Positions 24,433-36,027 are shown, numbered from the stretch's first letter. The stretch is 64,000 nt of DNA from Avena insularis (GCA_023614405.1 CM042694.1:131321711-131385710), one strand, 5' to 3'. Notes: generated by a model from the letters alone, not told the origin. Translations and numbers: made by a program.

Positions 24433-24440
24433 TATAAATA
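24433..24440 (+). promoter_or_regulatory. TATA box of LTR E
   Basis: TATAAATA in a GGGGTATAAATAGACCCC context, downstream of the repeated GGGCGGATTATCCGG motifs and upstream of a pyrimidine-rich leader, is a strong core-promoter candidate for element E. Confidence 0.65.
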
Positions 24441-25614
24441 GACCCCTTCTTCCTCCTTAGGCTGGTTGCTTGTATTCTCTCTCTCCTCCATTGTTTTGAC
24501 CTTCAAGAGCTTGCAAATTCTCTCAATCCCTCCCATATTTCTTGAATCTTTTTGGGGGGTTTGAAAGGGGTGGTCTAGATCTACAACTCCACCAACCCAT
24601 CTCTCCTCTATGTGAGAGGACATATTGGGATCTAGATCTTCGGGTTTCTTTTGTGGATTTCCTCTTGTGTTCTTCCTCTCTTATTCTCCCACTAGCTTTT
24701 GTAGCTTTGGTGGGATTTGGGAAAGAAGGACTTGAGCACTTCTTGTGTTCTTGCCATTGCATTTGGTGCATAGGTTTGAGTTCTCGGTGAGGATTTGATT
24801 GGGTGAAAGGTGAGAAGCTTTTTACTCTTGGGTTCTTGGAATCCTAGACGGTTTAGTTGTTTTGCAGGTTTATGGATTACTTGGGGCCTCCAATTAAGTT
24901 GTGGAGCTTTCCCCGAGCTTGTTTGTTGGGAGCCTCCAATTGAGTTGTGGATAAGTGCCCCAATCTTTGTGAGAGGTTACGGATTGCCACCGACAAGTGC
25001 ACCGATAGTGAAGAAGTGAATCGGGCCTCTTGTGACGAGGTTCACAGGAGAATAGGGTGAGGCCTTTTATGGCGTGGTGGTCCTAGTACCGCCCACAGAA
25101 GCGAAGCTACAGTATAAATTTGGGGTCAATTGACCCTATCAACTTTGGCATAGTCCCTTGTACATATAGGCCAGTACAACAAAATGACCCCGTTGAAAAC
25201 TGATTTTGACCCCAGCTAATCAGACTACAATCACGTGTGTGCACTAAACTTGGCCCAATACACGCCAGGCACGCTGCTTTTGGAAGCCCATGGGGTAGTA
25301 TCGCGTCATCGCGTGTGTCGATGGCCTAAGGAGCGGATCGCTCCGACGTTCACGACTCGATCTTCATCGCTCTGTTCATGCTTTCACGACTGGGTCTTCA
25401 CCCATCCGTGGTGTCCCGCTACCCTTTTTCTCCTCTAGATCGCCGCCTCGCCAGCACTGCCTCGGTGCCTCCGTCTGACGGTCCTCGACTCACCACTCCC
25501 AGATCGCTCAGAAAAGCAACAACAACAAGATCAGTAAGTATCACTAAAACTGGTCGTGGTCGATGCATCTAACTGAAACTTGATTTGGACTATTCTGGTT
25601 TCCCAATTCTCGTA

Positions 25615-25737
25615 CTCCCTCCGACCCAAATTAGTTGATCTAGATTTGTCTAGATTCGAATGTATCTAGACTTGTTTTAGTGCTAGATACCTCTGAATTT
25701 AGACAAAACTAAGTCAACTAATTTGGGTCGGAGGGAG
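25615..25737. mobile_element. Stowaway MITE
   Basis: A 123-bp element with long inverted repeats, CTCCCTCCGACCCAAATTAG at the left and its complement at the right, flanked by TA on both sides (25613-25614 and 25738-25739). This is the Stowaway (Tc1/mariner-type) pattern common in Triticeae. It lies in the non-coding 5' part of the hAT element. Confidence 0.93.
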
Positions 25738-25983
25738 TACTATGTTACGGTTTCTTATATGTTGATCTTTTAATTGCTTGAAGGTGTGAGTGGGTATTGA
25801 ATAATTAGTCAGACATTGATCACGTGGATTAGAGAATCCAATTTAGTCTCAATCGCCCCAACAATCTAGCACAATGTCAGGTAATGAAACAAGGACATTG
25901 TACTGTAATTTATCACATGTATAACTCATACATATTATTGGTATTAATTGTCTCTTGCTAATTTTGCAGGCAGTAGAAAATTT

Positions 25984-28491
25984 ATGGAGAATTTCTTGAA
26001 TTTGAAAAGGAAATCGCCACCACCCACAACCAATGATCCTGATCATGAAGGTCCATCCAGCACTAGTTGCAGTACACGTCCTTGCCCATTGCCGGTCCCT
26101 CCAATTCCAAGAGAGGTAACACTTGATTTGAATGAGCTTCCATATGACCTGGCAGATAGAAAGAGGATAACCGAATATATAGGGCCAAAGCTACAAGATG
26201 AGATAAGACAGAAATATTTGGTTAGAGGTTCGTTTAGGCCACAACCTGGTTTTAAGTATCCATAGAGAAGCATAGGAGATCTCCAACGCCGGTTTAGTCA
26301 TAAATGGTATGGAAAATATGACTGGCTAGAGTACAGTGTGAAGAAAGATGCTGCATTTTGCTTATATTGCTACTTATTTAGAGATTGTATTGAAGGCCAA
26401 GGGGGGAATGATGCATTTGTAGTCGAGGGTTTTAATTATTGGAACAAGGGTGAACGACTAAAAATCCATGTGGATAAATCTCCTAATAGTTTTCATAACA
26501 CGGCAATCAAAAGATGTAATGATTTGCTAAAACATGGCCAGTCAGTTGTTGTTGCTCTAGACAAACAAAGTAAAGTCACTCAAGAGGGGTATATGATCCG
26601 ATTGAATAATTCCATAACCGCTGCCCGGTACTTACTGCATCAAGGTTTAGCATTTCGTGGCCATGATGAATCTAAAGAGTCTAAGAACAGAGGAAATTTT
26701 CGAGAGTTGGCACACACTTTGGCAAAGCAAAATGAGAATACAAAGAGGATTGTGTCGATCGATACTCCTAAAAACCACCAAATGGTTGCTCCAGAAATTC
26801 AAAGGGACATTGCTGAATGTTATGTTGAGGTAATAATTTATTCCTTTTTGTCATTTACTTCATTTTATTATTTACATCTTACAAATGGCTTGAGTTCTTA
26901 TGGTAATAAAACTATTTTTGTGCAGATTATAGTTAAATCTATTGTTGATGAAATTGAAGATGGTGTGTTCTGTTTGTTGGTTGATGAGTCTGCTGATGTT
27001 TCCGACAAAGAACAAATGGCGGTAGTTCTGCGGTATGTCGACAAGTTTGGAGCAATAAAAGAGAGACTTATTGGTGTTGTCCATGTGAATGAGACATCTG
27101 CTTTATGTCTCAAATCCAATATTGATTACTTGTTTGGTAAGTATGGATTGAGTATGAAACAAGTTCGAGGCCAAGGTTATGACGGTGCGAGCAACATGAG
27201 AGGTGAGTTCAATGGCTTGAGAGCTCTGATAATGAGGGAGAATAGCTTAGCATATTATGTCCACTGCTTTGCTCATCAGCTTCAGTTAGTCATTGTGGCA
27301 GTAGCTAAAAAGAATGACGATGTTAGCGACTTTTTTGACATGGTGTCTCTTCTGATGAATGTGGTCGGAGCTTCTTGTAAGCGAAAAGATATGATAATAG
27401 AAAGCCAACAGGAGAGAGTGAAGAAAGCCATTGGATGTGGACAACTTAGCACTGGCACATGATTAAATCAAGAGCAATCGCTTCAAAGAGCCGGAGACAC
27501 TCGTTGGGGATCTCACTATAAAACTCTTCTAAGCATAAGTAACTTGTTCCCAGATGTTATTGATGTGCTTAAATATGTTGAGAAAGATGGACCAAGTGAT
27601 GCAAAGAAACGCCAAGCTCGTGGTCTCTTAGATTATGTCAATGATTTTGACTTCGTATTTCATCTACACTTGATGTTGCTTATCTTAGGACATGCAAATG
27701 CTTTGTCTCTATCTTTACAGAGGAAAGGTAAGGACATCTTGGAGGCTATGCAAGAGGTTAAGTTAACAAAGAAAAAATTTCAGCAAATTAGAGATGGTGG
27801 TTGGGACTCTTTATTGGAAAAAAAGTTACTCGTTTTGTGCGGAGTATGGTATTCCGAAGTTGGATATGGAAGAACAGTATATATACCGACATAAACCAAG
27901 GAAGAAGACCAACCGCACCAACTATGAGCACTACAAATTCATTGCTTGAATCCTGTTATTGACTTGCAGCTTAGAGAGTTCAATGATCGTTTTACTGAGG
28001 TAAACTCAACTCTCCTTACTCAGATGGCTGCATTTGGTCCTAAGGATTCCTTTGATGCTTTCAAAGTTGAGACCTTAGTGGATTTGGCTAAGTCATATCC
28101 AGATGATTTTGATTATATCCAATTGAAAGATCTTGCCCATGAACTTCCACTCTACATTGATAATGTACGAGCGGATGAAAGATTTGCTGGTTTGAAAACT
28201 ATTTCTAAACTGGCTAAGATGATGGTCAGTACGAGCAAAAGTTTGGCATTTACTTTGGTATATCAACTGCTCAAGCTAGTGCTAGTTTTGCTCATGCTTA
28301 CCGTGATCGCCGAGAGGTGTTTTTCAGCGATGAAAATAGTGAAGACAGTGCTACGTAATCGCATTGGTGATGATTTCACGAATCACTGCATCATTTGCTT
28401 TTTGGAGCAAAGACTTTTATATTCGACTCCACGTAAAGTTGTGATAGACCGCTTTCTCAAGATGAGAAACCGTAGAGGGCAAAAAAATTAG
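25984..28491 (+). pseudogene. hAT transposase with TTF-type zinc finger and DUF4371, broken
   Basis: Start ATG 25984 follows a good acceptor (TTTTGCAG at 25962-25969), so a 5' leader intron is likely. A 96-bp intron (26830-26925, GT-AG) keeps the frame. In order the protein shows a Pro/Ser-rich N-terminus, a TTF-type zinc finger (WYGKYDWLEY then AFCLYCYLF, 26310-26390), the DUF4371/hAT core (VDESADVSDKEQ; GQGYDGASNMRG; VHCFAHQLQLV) and the C-terminal hAT dimerisation motif (ERCFSAMKIVKTVLRNRIGDDF at about 28310-28375). Damage: stops at 26263 (TAG) and 27460 (TGA), and a frameshift near 27835 restored near 27945. Function would be transposition of this element; the copy is inactive. Confidence 0.88.
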
Positions 28492-29065
28492 AGGTAATTT
28501 CTTTTGTAACCCAACTTTATTTCTGTCTGATGTATGGATAAATATTGTTTCTTATTTGTACGATATACATTAGAATTTTTCAATAATATACTAGTTGTGG
28601 ATCAGGTGTCAGAGCTATGCGCATATTTATATATATATAAGTGGTACGTTGTGCGGTACAAATTTTTCAGATTTGTTTGTGTTTGAGTGTTGACCCCGAC
28701 GACTTTTTTTTCTGGCTTCGCCCCTGACCGCCACCCCTCCAACGAGACATACTCCTTTTATGGGAGGAACTCGGTAATAAATCATCGTCTCCGCGTGCCT
28801 CGGTTATCTCTATACCCGAGCTATTACTTATGCACTTCACTTTGTGATAGCCTTCATGCTTGAAGTCTTAAATCTAGCTACCACATAGTTGCTTGTATTG
28901 ATTAGCATAAGTTGATGATGCACATAGGTGAACCGTAGTTTATATAAGATTTGTGCTTGACAAAGTAAACGCTAGTTTTATTCCGCCTTTGTTAAGCCCA
29001 TATCATAAAAGTTTTAAACCGCCTATTCACCCCCCCTCTAGGCGTGATCTCAGATCCTTTTCAAT

Positions 29066-29077
29066 TGGTATCAGAGC
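29066..29077 (+). other. tRNA-iMet primer binding site of element E
   Basis: TGGTATCAGAGC, the standard plant Copia PBS complementary to the 3' end of initiator tRNA-Met, two bases after the LTR end. Confidence 0.9.
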
Positions 29078-29117
29078 CTGGTCTCTCTTTTTGGGCTTCA
29101 CCGCCTTGAGAGTAAAG

Positions 29118-31377
29118 ATGTCGGCTAGGGGATTAGTGCACGATGACATTTTCATATTCGATGGCACATGTTATGAGATTTGGAAAAAATTTATGCTTAA
29201 TCATTTTCGATCCATGGACCCAAATTTGGAGTGAATCGTAGATATAGGTTTTTCTCCTCCAATGGATTTCCTTAATCTATCTTGTGAGGATGAGAAAAAC
29301 TTATATCTCGATGCTCAAGCTTCTAATGTGCTTGTTAATGCTTTGAGCCATGTAGTTACTTCTTCAGTCATACCTTTTTGGAGCGCTCATGAGTTATGGA
29401 CAAAACTTCAAGATAAATATGTTGTGTCCAATATTTTTGAGGATGATTGTGTTGCTTCCACTTCCGGTCGAGATGAGTTCTCATCTTCTACCACTTCACC
29501 AACATGTGATTTTTCACAAGGTAATGATATGGTAAGTGGTGATAGAAATTGCAATATGGATAGTGTGCTTACTATTTGTAATCCCTCCTCTCTATCTAGT
29601 TGCAATGATCTATCTTTGGACTTTAACACTTCTAGCACTACAAACTCCTTACATGCTTGTGTTGATAGTCCTTGCATATCATGTGTAAGTTGTTTGAGTA
29701 AATCTCATGATGATATGCTTGATATTCCTTGTTGCCATGATATAAATGCTTTTATTTCCTCTAGTTGTTGTGTTTCTAACAATGTAGAGGACTGGAGATT
29801 CTACGGGTCAAGACAACATCTTGAATGAAGCCTCAAGTAATTATTCATTATCATCATCTCACGGTTCCCATCTATGCCTTATGGCTAGGGATTCAAAGGT
29901 ATCTCCTACTTTGGAACCCAATACCTCTTGTGATGATGAGGATGAGTATAATGAGGAAGAAGAGATTGATGTTGATTTGTTACATGAAAAGGGTGAGATT
30001 GTTTATCATGATCTTGTTAAGAATAATATTGCTTGCTCTAACTTTGTTGAAATCTTGGGTTTTGCTATTGAGAGCAAAGAACCTATTGATAAGTTAGAAG
30101 CTCAAGTTGAGGAGCATGAGAACACAATTGACAGAATGAGTAGCCTTGAGCGTGAGTATGCTAATGATATTGCAAATCTAAATGAAGCTCTTGAAGAAGC
30201 ACAAGCAACCAAAGAATCTCTTAAGGATACATTTACTCTAAAAGTGTCTAAAGTAAAGGAAACCTGTGATAAAGCTCTTGAGGTGGCAATTGATCTCAAA
30301 AGAAAATATAATGAGATTTCCAAGTTGTCTTCTACTATTTCTCATTATAATGATGCTTGTGCTACTAACTCTACTTATTTTGAAGCATCTATTTTGAAGG
30401 AGAATGTTGAGCTAAAGTCTCAACTTGCTTTGCTAACTAGCAATTATGGGAAATTGGAAGAAAGTCATGTTATGCTATCAAGCTCTCATGGGGATCTTCT
30501 AGCCTCCCATGATAGGCTAAAGTTAGCTCATGAGGCTATTGTGTCAAAGGTAACATCTAATGAGCCTCATGTGGACATTAGCACTACATCCACTACAAAT
30601 GTCGTACTCCCATGTGCTAGTCCTCGTAATTCATCATCTCATATTATTGCTACATCTTGTAATGAATTACATTCCTTGCCTTGTTGCTCTAACAATGAAG
30701 CTTCTACTTCCTCTAGTATTTGTGTTTATACTAACCATTTAGAGGAAATCAAAGAGCTCAAGGCCCAAGTCTCATCTTTGAAGAGGGACTTGAAAAAGGG
30801 TCAGGAAGGGAGGGCCACACTCAACAAGATCTTGAGTGTGCAAAAATTTCCCAATGACAAGAGTGGGCTTGGATTCAAATCCAATATCAAGAACAATTCC
30901 ACTAACAATAATAAGTTTAAGAGAGACAAGAAGAAGGGCCAAGAACATGTCAAGAATTTGGCCAAGATTGTTTGCTTCAAGTGCAAAATTGAAGGGCACC
31001 ATGTTAGATCTTGCCCATTGAAGAATAAGACTCTCAGTGAGAAGCAAAAAGGGAAGAGGCCTCAAGTTCAAGGTCATGGTGTACCTCAAGTTGAAGAAAG
31101 GCCACTTCACAAAAAGAATCAAGATAATACTCCCATTGTGGATAAATCAAGTGTGAAGAAATGGAAGAAAAGAACTTGCTACATATGTCGTGAGAAAGGT
31201 CACCTCTCTTCTTCATGCACTATTGGTAACTCCTCATCCAACCCTATTATTATTGATGATGTTTATTCTCTTCGTAAGGATGAGGTTGGAAATGTGTTTG
31301 CCAAATATGTTGGTGCCCAATGTGGTGTCAAGAAAAGAACCATTTGGGTTGCCAAGCCTATTGTGACTAACTTCTAA
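29118..31377 (+). pseudogene. Copia gag (coiled coil, two CCHC zinc knuckles), broken
   Basis: The frame starts ATG 29118 (FDGTCYEIWK is the gag N-terminal signature), stops at a TGA at about 29232, continues in frame to about 29790, then shifts frame into a 518-codon run (29821-31377). That part holds an acidic stretch, a long coiled coil (about 30080-30350 and 30400-30560), a Cys/Ser-rich linker, and two zinc knuckles: CFKCKIEGHHVRSC (about 30973-31014) and CYICREKGHLSSSC (about 31178-31220). Gag would form the particle and bind RNA. It ends PIVTNF with TAA at 31375. No pol follows before the truncation at 31660. Confidence 0.82.
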
Positions 31378-31660
31378 GGACCCAACTTGGTTGGGGACCA
31401 ACAAGCTAAAACTTGATCAATAGGTGTTGGTGGAGGGCTTTGGAGACTTGGCTAAATCATGAAGAATTAAGGGAACTTCATCAATTATATTGTATCAAGC
31501 CAAGTGATTTATATTATATTATCTCTACCATATATCCATTGTTCCTCTTTGCGGTAACATGTTCTCAACTCATTTACATTTAAAGTTACTCGCCCCTTGT
31601 GCATGTGTTGGTTTGTACCTTGCATGTGTTTTTATATGTTGTGCATAACCACTTACTTAT

Positions 31661-33097
31661 TGATACATTGCAAATGTATCTATAATTTTTGATGCTCCAT
31701 GCTTGGTTTTATCCACTTTCTTGTGTTTTGTCCACACTTTGGAGTACTTTTCATATGATTTCTTAGACTAACCTATTAACAAGAGCCACAGTGCCAGCTG
31801 CCTGTTTTCTGCTGTTTTTGGTTCTAGGAAAGTCAGAAAATGAATATTCTCGGAATTGAACGGGACAAAAGCCAAAGTGCCTATTTTTCCAGAAGACTCC
31901 AGGAGCCAGAATACGAGACGGAGGAGGGCTAGGGGCTAGCCACACCACCCCCAGGCGTGGGTTGGGATTGGCCGCGCCAGGGCATGGTGTGGTGGCCCCA
32001 GGCACCCCATCGGTCTCCCTCTTCGCCTATAAGAAGCCTTCTGACCTAAAAACTTCGGGGGGTTCGACGTTTTTCCACGAAAAGTTCCGCTGCGCCGCCG
32101 CCACCGAAGGGGAGATTCGGGGGACATAAAGTCTCTGTTCCGGCACCCTGCCGGGATGGGGAAGTGCCCCCGGAGCCATCTCCATCGATCTCCACCATCA
32201 TCTTCATCGACCATCCATGTTTCCCCCATCTATGAGTGAGTAATCCCCCGCTGTAGGCTATGTGGATGGTAGGGATTGGATGAGATCGTTCATGTAATGG
32301 CATCAGATTGTTAGGGCATGGAGCCTAGTATCTTTTATTAGTGCTTTATGACTTTGTTGCGACTTGTTGTGCTTCATGCTTGTCACTAGGGCCCGAGTGC
32401 CATGATCTCAGATCTGAACATGTTATTGATTCATTATGATAGTATTGTTCTTGGTCTTATCTGCAAGTTGTATACACACGTTGTTGTCCGGAACCTATGG
32501 CCCCGAAGTGACAGAAATCGGGATAACCTGAAGGGAAAGGCTTTGATGTGAGGATCACATGTGTTCACAGAGTGTTAATGCTTTGCTCTGGTGCTCTATT
32601 AAAAGGAGCACCTTAATTGTCAGTAGTTCCCTAGAGGCCCCGCTGCAAACGGGCTGGCAGGACAAAAGATGTTGTGCAAGTTCTCATTGCGAGCACGTAT
32701 GACTATATATGGAACACATGCCTAGGATTGTCTAGTACTTGGATGCTTTATCTTATTTATCTGCAATTTCCCTATGTTCTGATTGCTATGTGAATTGTCT
32801 TGTCCATGCAACGCCCGTCCATTCATCCCTATGCCTACCGCACTCGAATCCCACTGTTTACTGCTTTTGTTACTACTGTCTTTGCTTTACTACTGTTGTT
32901 ACTTTGCTATTCCTACTACAAAACTGTTGCTACTGATAAACTTCTGTGAGCAAGATTGTTTCCAGGTGCAGCTGAATTGACAACTCAGTTGTTAAGTCTT
33001 ATAAATATTCTTTGGCTCCCCTTGTGTCGAATCAATAAATTGGGTTTTACTTCCCTCGAAAATACTGCGATACACCCCCCATACTTGTGGGTCATCA
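31661..33097 (+). repeat. LTR of element A
   Basis: This 1437-bp LTR starts TGATACATTGCAAATG and ends TGTGGGTCATCA. The first about 350 bp resemble the LTRs of C and F closely; the rest differs (for example the GGTTTTACTTCCCTCGAAAATACTGCG-style end is not shared), so it is a distinct subfamily with a common 5' end. Confidence 0.8.
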
Positions 33098-33108
33098 AGA
33101 CTATTTTC

Positions 33109-33126
33109 TGGCGCCGTTGCTGGGGA
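33109..33126 (+). other. tRNA-Asp-type primer binding site of element A
   Basis: TGGCGCCGTTGCTGGGGA matches the complement of the plant tRNA-Asp 3' end in all but one base, 11 bases after the LTR. This PBS type is typical of the Athila lineage. Confidence 0.8.
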
Positions 33127-33373
33127 GCATAGCTTTATTTATCAAGTCCACTTGGATTCACTATTGTTCAAGCTAAGTTTATTTTCTCCTTGTTTGCTTG
33201 TTTCTTTATCAAAAATACAAAAAAAATTAGTTCCTACTCTAGTTGTTATTTTCGTTGGTCTGTTATTGTCTTGCTTTGTCATGCTTGTTGTCAATGGTTG
33301 TTTCTTTGAAACTGAAGCTTATTGACAAGGTGGGTTCACGAAAGATCAAAAATATTATTATAAGGAACACCGC

Positions 33374-34342
33374 GTGTCACAAAAAGGGAAACACTTATGG
33401 GAACAAATTGATAGATTGTATACCATTGCTAGAAACGTGTGCTCTACTTATAATGTTACTTATTGCTGTGATGAGTCTTGTTGCAGAAAGAGGTATAAAT
33501 ACCTCCCTTTTCAATGTGAGTATAGTGATAATGATACCATATCTTCCTATTCTAAAGGAATTTATGACTTTTATGATGCGGAACAAATTGAAGAATTTAT
33601 TGCTTGGAAGGGTGCTTTTGAACTTGCTAGTTTGCTTGAAAATATTGATGATTCACCTTATAAGTATGAGGTTTATGGTATACTTAAATTTTGCTTTGAT
33701 AATTACAAGGATGAAAATAGCTATATCCTTGAATATTTTAATAGATGCTTTCCACAAATGGAAGAGACTAATGCCTTGCAAGACCCTATGGAAGAGACTA
33801 ATGCCTTGCAGGATCCTATGGAAGAAGAAGTTGATGAACCTGAAATCTCGTTAGATGAAAAAGAGGAGGAGAGTGATGAACAAAAGGAGGAAGAATGGAT
33901 TAGCTACCCATGCCTACCTTCAAATGAGAGTAACTCTTTATCCCTTACATTATTTGATTGTCCTCCATGCTTACTAAAGGAGGATGAATGTTATGTTCCT
34001 GAGGATTCTTTTGAAGATGTTTATGATAAAGCTCTAGTGCCTGTAGATCATGAAGAGCATGCTTTATGTGATAGTTATATTGTTGAGTTTATTCATGAGG
34101 CTATTGAAAATTATTATGAGAGAGGAAAATATAGTTGTAGAAGTTTTCATGGTATTGAAACACCTCTCTATGTGCTGAAAGTTTTGAAGTCACTCTTGTT
34201 TTATCTTCCTATGCCTGTCACTTTGTTCTTTGTGAATTTATTTGCATACATGATTCCTATGCATAGGAAGTGGGTTAGACTTAAATGTGTTTTGAATTTG
34301 CTTCTTGATGCTCTCGTTTACTTCAACTCTTGTTTCTTATGA
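33374..34342 (+). CDS. Acidic accessory ORF of Athila-like element A, function unknown
   Basis: An intact 322-codon frame lies where gag would be expected. The N-terminal part has Cys pairs (YCCDESCCRKR) and EYSDNDT; the middle is rich in Asp/Glu and contains an exact tandem copy of MEETNALQDP; the C-terminal about 70 residues are hydrophobic and could hold two membrane segments (LLFYLPMPVTLFFVNLFAYM; CVLNLLLDALVYF). I recognise no family with a known role. It overlaps the next small frame by 13 bp. It is not a gag, protease or polymerase by motif. Open and uninterrupted, unlike most retroelement frames here. Confidence 0.6.
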   Translation: MSQKGKHLWEQIDRLYTIARNVCSTYNVTYCCDESCCRKRYKYLPFQCEYSDNDTISSYSKGIYDFYDAEQIEEFIAWKGAFELASLLENIDDSPYKYEVYGILKFCFDNYKDENSYILEYFNRCFPQMEETNALQDPMEETNALQDPMEEEVDEPEISLDEKEEESDEQKEEEWISYPCLPSNESNSLSLTLFDCPPCLLKEDECYVPEDSFEDVYDKALVPVDHEEHALCDSYIVEFIHEAIENYYERGKYSCRSFHGIETPLYVLKVLKSLLFYLPMPVTLFFVNLFAYMIPMHRKWVRLKCVLNLLLDALVYFNSCFL

Positions 34343-34533
34343 AAGCATCCTCTCAAACTTTTATGCCTGAAGATGATAATATGTCTATTATTCTCGGGAG
34401 ACCTTTTCTTAATACTGCAGGAGCTGTTATTAATTGTAATCAAGGGAAGGTGACCTACAATGTCAATGACAAGGAACATACTATCTATTTCCCCAAGAAG
34501 ATTGATAGGACTTATGGTTTTGAATTCAATTGA
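34330..34533 (+). pseudogene. Retropepsin C-terminal remnant of element A
   Basis: The short frame contains MSIILGRPFLNTAGAVINC, matching the LGRPFL region of the aspartic protease of Athila-type elements (compare the frame at 45300 in element C). The catalytic D-x-G part upstream is missing, so this is only the tail of the domain. Confidence 0.7.
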
Positions 34534-34792
34534 ACATGTTGAGGGCATTCAAGTTGGAGAAATATATTGTCCCATACCAAGAGAAAAATTTGAAACTATT
34601 ATGATTGGGACCATTGCTATCAAGGTTGAGGTAACATAATCATTAGTGTAATACAAAGTTTTGTCTCATATGAAATTGTTTTGGTAGCAAGACCTGATCA
34701 ACCTTGTTAACAAAAGGATTTCATTGAACAAAACAATGTTTTCACCTTGATTATCTCCGCTTACTTCTATTCTATCCATTTTTAGTTTTTCC

Positions 34793-36010
34793 TTGTGCCT
34801 AACTTAAAGGCATTAAAGAAAAGTACTTATTGGGAGATAACCCAAAAGTTTTAGATGAGTCTTGGAAGTTATTACCTCAGTAATAACCGCTCCTTATCCT
34901 TTTTATTTGCTTTTTGTGCCAAGAGTAACCTCTAATGAGAGTGAAGTAATGATTGGGAAAGTTGTTGTCCCGAAACAGATTTTTGTGCTTCACCGTAAAA
35001 ATTCGTGTAAAATCTCTGAACATATTTTTGAGGCGTGAATTTTTGCGCTTCTGCCCCAGGTTGTTATCTAACTTTCGTTAGTTCAACACTTTTTGATTTA
35101 AGCAACAGAAGGTCTTCGAAAAAATTCGTCTTTACCTACTGGTCTGTTTTGACAGATTTCTGCCATTTTCTGCATTTGCTTCTTGTTGGTTCCTTTTTGT
35201 GTTCTTTTGGGGAATTGAGCTTTTTGAGGGAAGTTCTACAGTAGCTAGTGTTTTAGTGGAAGTTTATTGGTGTTAGAACTGAACCTAAAGACTTATTATC
35301 TTGAGTGCACTAATGTAGCTAATGAGATTGTGTGAAGTTTTGTATGAAGGAAAAATTTCAGGTGTATGGAAGGAATGAGTAATGAGATGAAGGATGTACT
35401 AAAGCTCAAGCTTGGGGATGCCACGCGTGTCACCACAAGAAATATCCAAGAAGTCATACAAAACTTCACACAATCTTTATTATCAACATTAGTGCACTCA
35501 AGATAAATAAATCTTAAGGTTAAGTTCTAACACCAAATAAACTTCCATTAGAACACTAGCTACTGTAGCACTTCCCTCAAAAATCTCAATTTCCCAAAAG
35601 AACTCAAAAAGGAACCAACAAGAAGCAAATACAGAAAATGGCAGAAATCTATCAAAACAGACTAGCAGGTAAAGACGAATTTTTTCGAAGACCTTTTGTT
35701 GCTCAAATCAAAAATTGTTGAACTAACGAAAGTTAGATAAAAACCTGGGGCAGAAGCATAAAAATTGACGCCTCAAAAATACGTTCAGAGATTTTACACG
35801 AATTTTTACGGTGAAGCACATAAATCTGTTTCGGGACAGCAACTTTCCCAATCATTACTTCTCTCTCATTAGAGGTTACTCTTGGCACAAAAAGCAAATA
35901 AAAAGGATAAGGAGCGGTTATTACTGAAGTAATAACTTCCAAGACTCATCTAAAACTTTTAGGTTATCTCCCAATAAGTACTTTTCTTTAACGCCTTTAA
36001 GTTAGGCATA
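34793..36010. repeat. Large inverted repeat (arms 34793-35347 and 35454-36010, spacer 106 bp)
   Basis: The two arms of about 555 bp are near-identical reverse complements. Landmarks such as TTGGGAGATAACC, AAGTAATGATTGGGAAAG, CCCGAAACAGATTT and GTGTGAAGTTTTGTATGA occur in mirrored order. The left arm belongs to element A and the right arm to element F; both derive from the same 3' internal region seen at 45500-46050 in C. The spacer (35348-35453) continues the normal element order from the left arm, so the break lies at 35453/35454. Confidence 0.88.
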
Positions 36011-36027
36011 AGAAGCAAGAAAAAGGA

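Larger units (their letters stand above)
25096..28726 (+). mobile_element. hAT DNA transposon, degenerate autonomous copy
   Basis: The element begins CAGAAGCGAAGCTACAG and ends CTTCGCCCCTG, giving inverted ends CAG(A/G)(A/G)GCGAAGC. The flanking 8-mers ACCGCCCA (25088-25095) and ACCGCCAC (28727-28734) form a near-perfect hAT-type 8-bp target duplication. Inside is one transposase gene with a short intron. GGGGTCA repeats lie just inside both ends. It sits within the LTR of Copia element E. Confidence 0.88.
23245..29063 (+). repeat. 5' LTR of Copia element E, split by a hAT transposon
   Basis: The LTR starts TGAAAGAACATGTGTG at 23245 and ends CCTTTTCA at 29063, two bases before the PBS. Removing the hAT element and its target duplication leaves about 2.2 kb. 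It contains a promoter-like block: five copies of GGGCGGATTATC(C/T)GG upstream of a TATA box. A related partial LTR occurs at the right edge of the window. Confidence 0.8.
23245..31660 (+). mobile_element. Truncated Copia retrotransposon, SIRE/Maximus-like (element E)
   Basis: A long LTR (23245-29063, enlarged by a hAT insertion) is followed by the PBS TGGTATCAGAGC and a large gag. Protease, integrase, RT and the 3' LTR are absent: the sequence stops at 31660 where element A begins. It inserted into element F after GATGC (23240-23244); the matching downstream target duplication is lost. Long LTR, coiled-coil gag with two zinc knuckles and PBS type fit the SIRE-type Copia lineage; the family name is inference. 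Confidence 0.75.
31661..35453 (+). mobile_element. 5' part of a third Athila-like element (element A)
   Basis: An LTR (31661-33097), a tRNA-Asp-type PBS and about 2.3 kb of internal sequence are present; the 3' LTR is missing. The last 660 bp match the 3' internal region of element C. The sequence stops at 35453, where it meets element F in opposite orientation. The 5-mer before the LTR is CTTAT, and no matching duplication was found after 38584, so the A-F unit did not insert as one piece. Confidence 0.75.
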
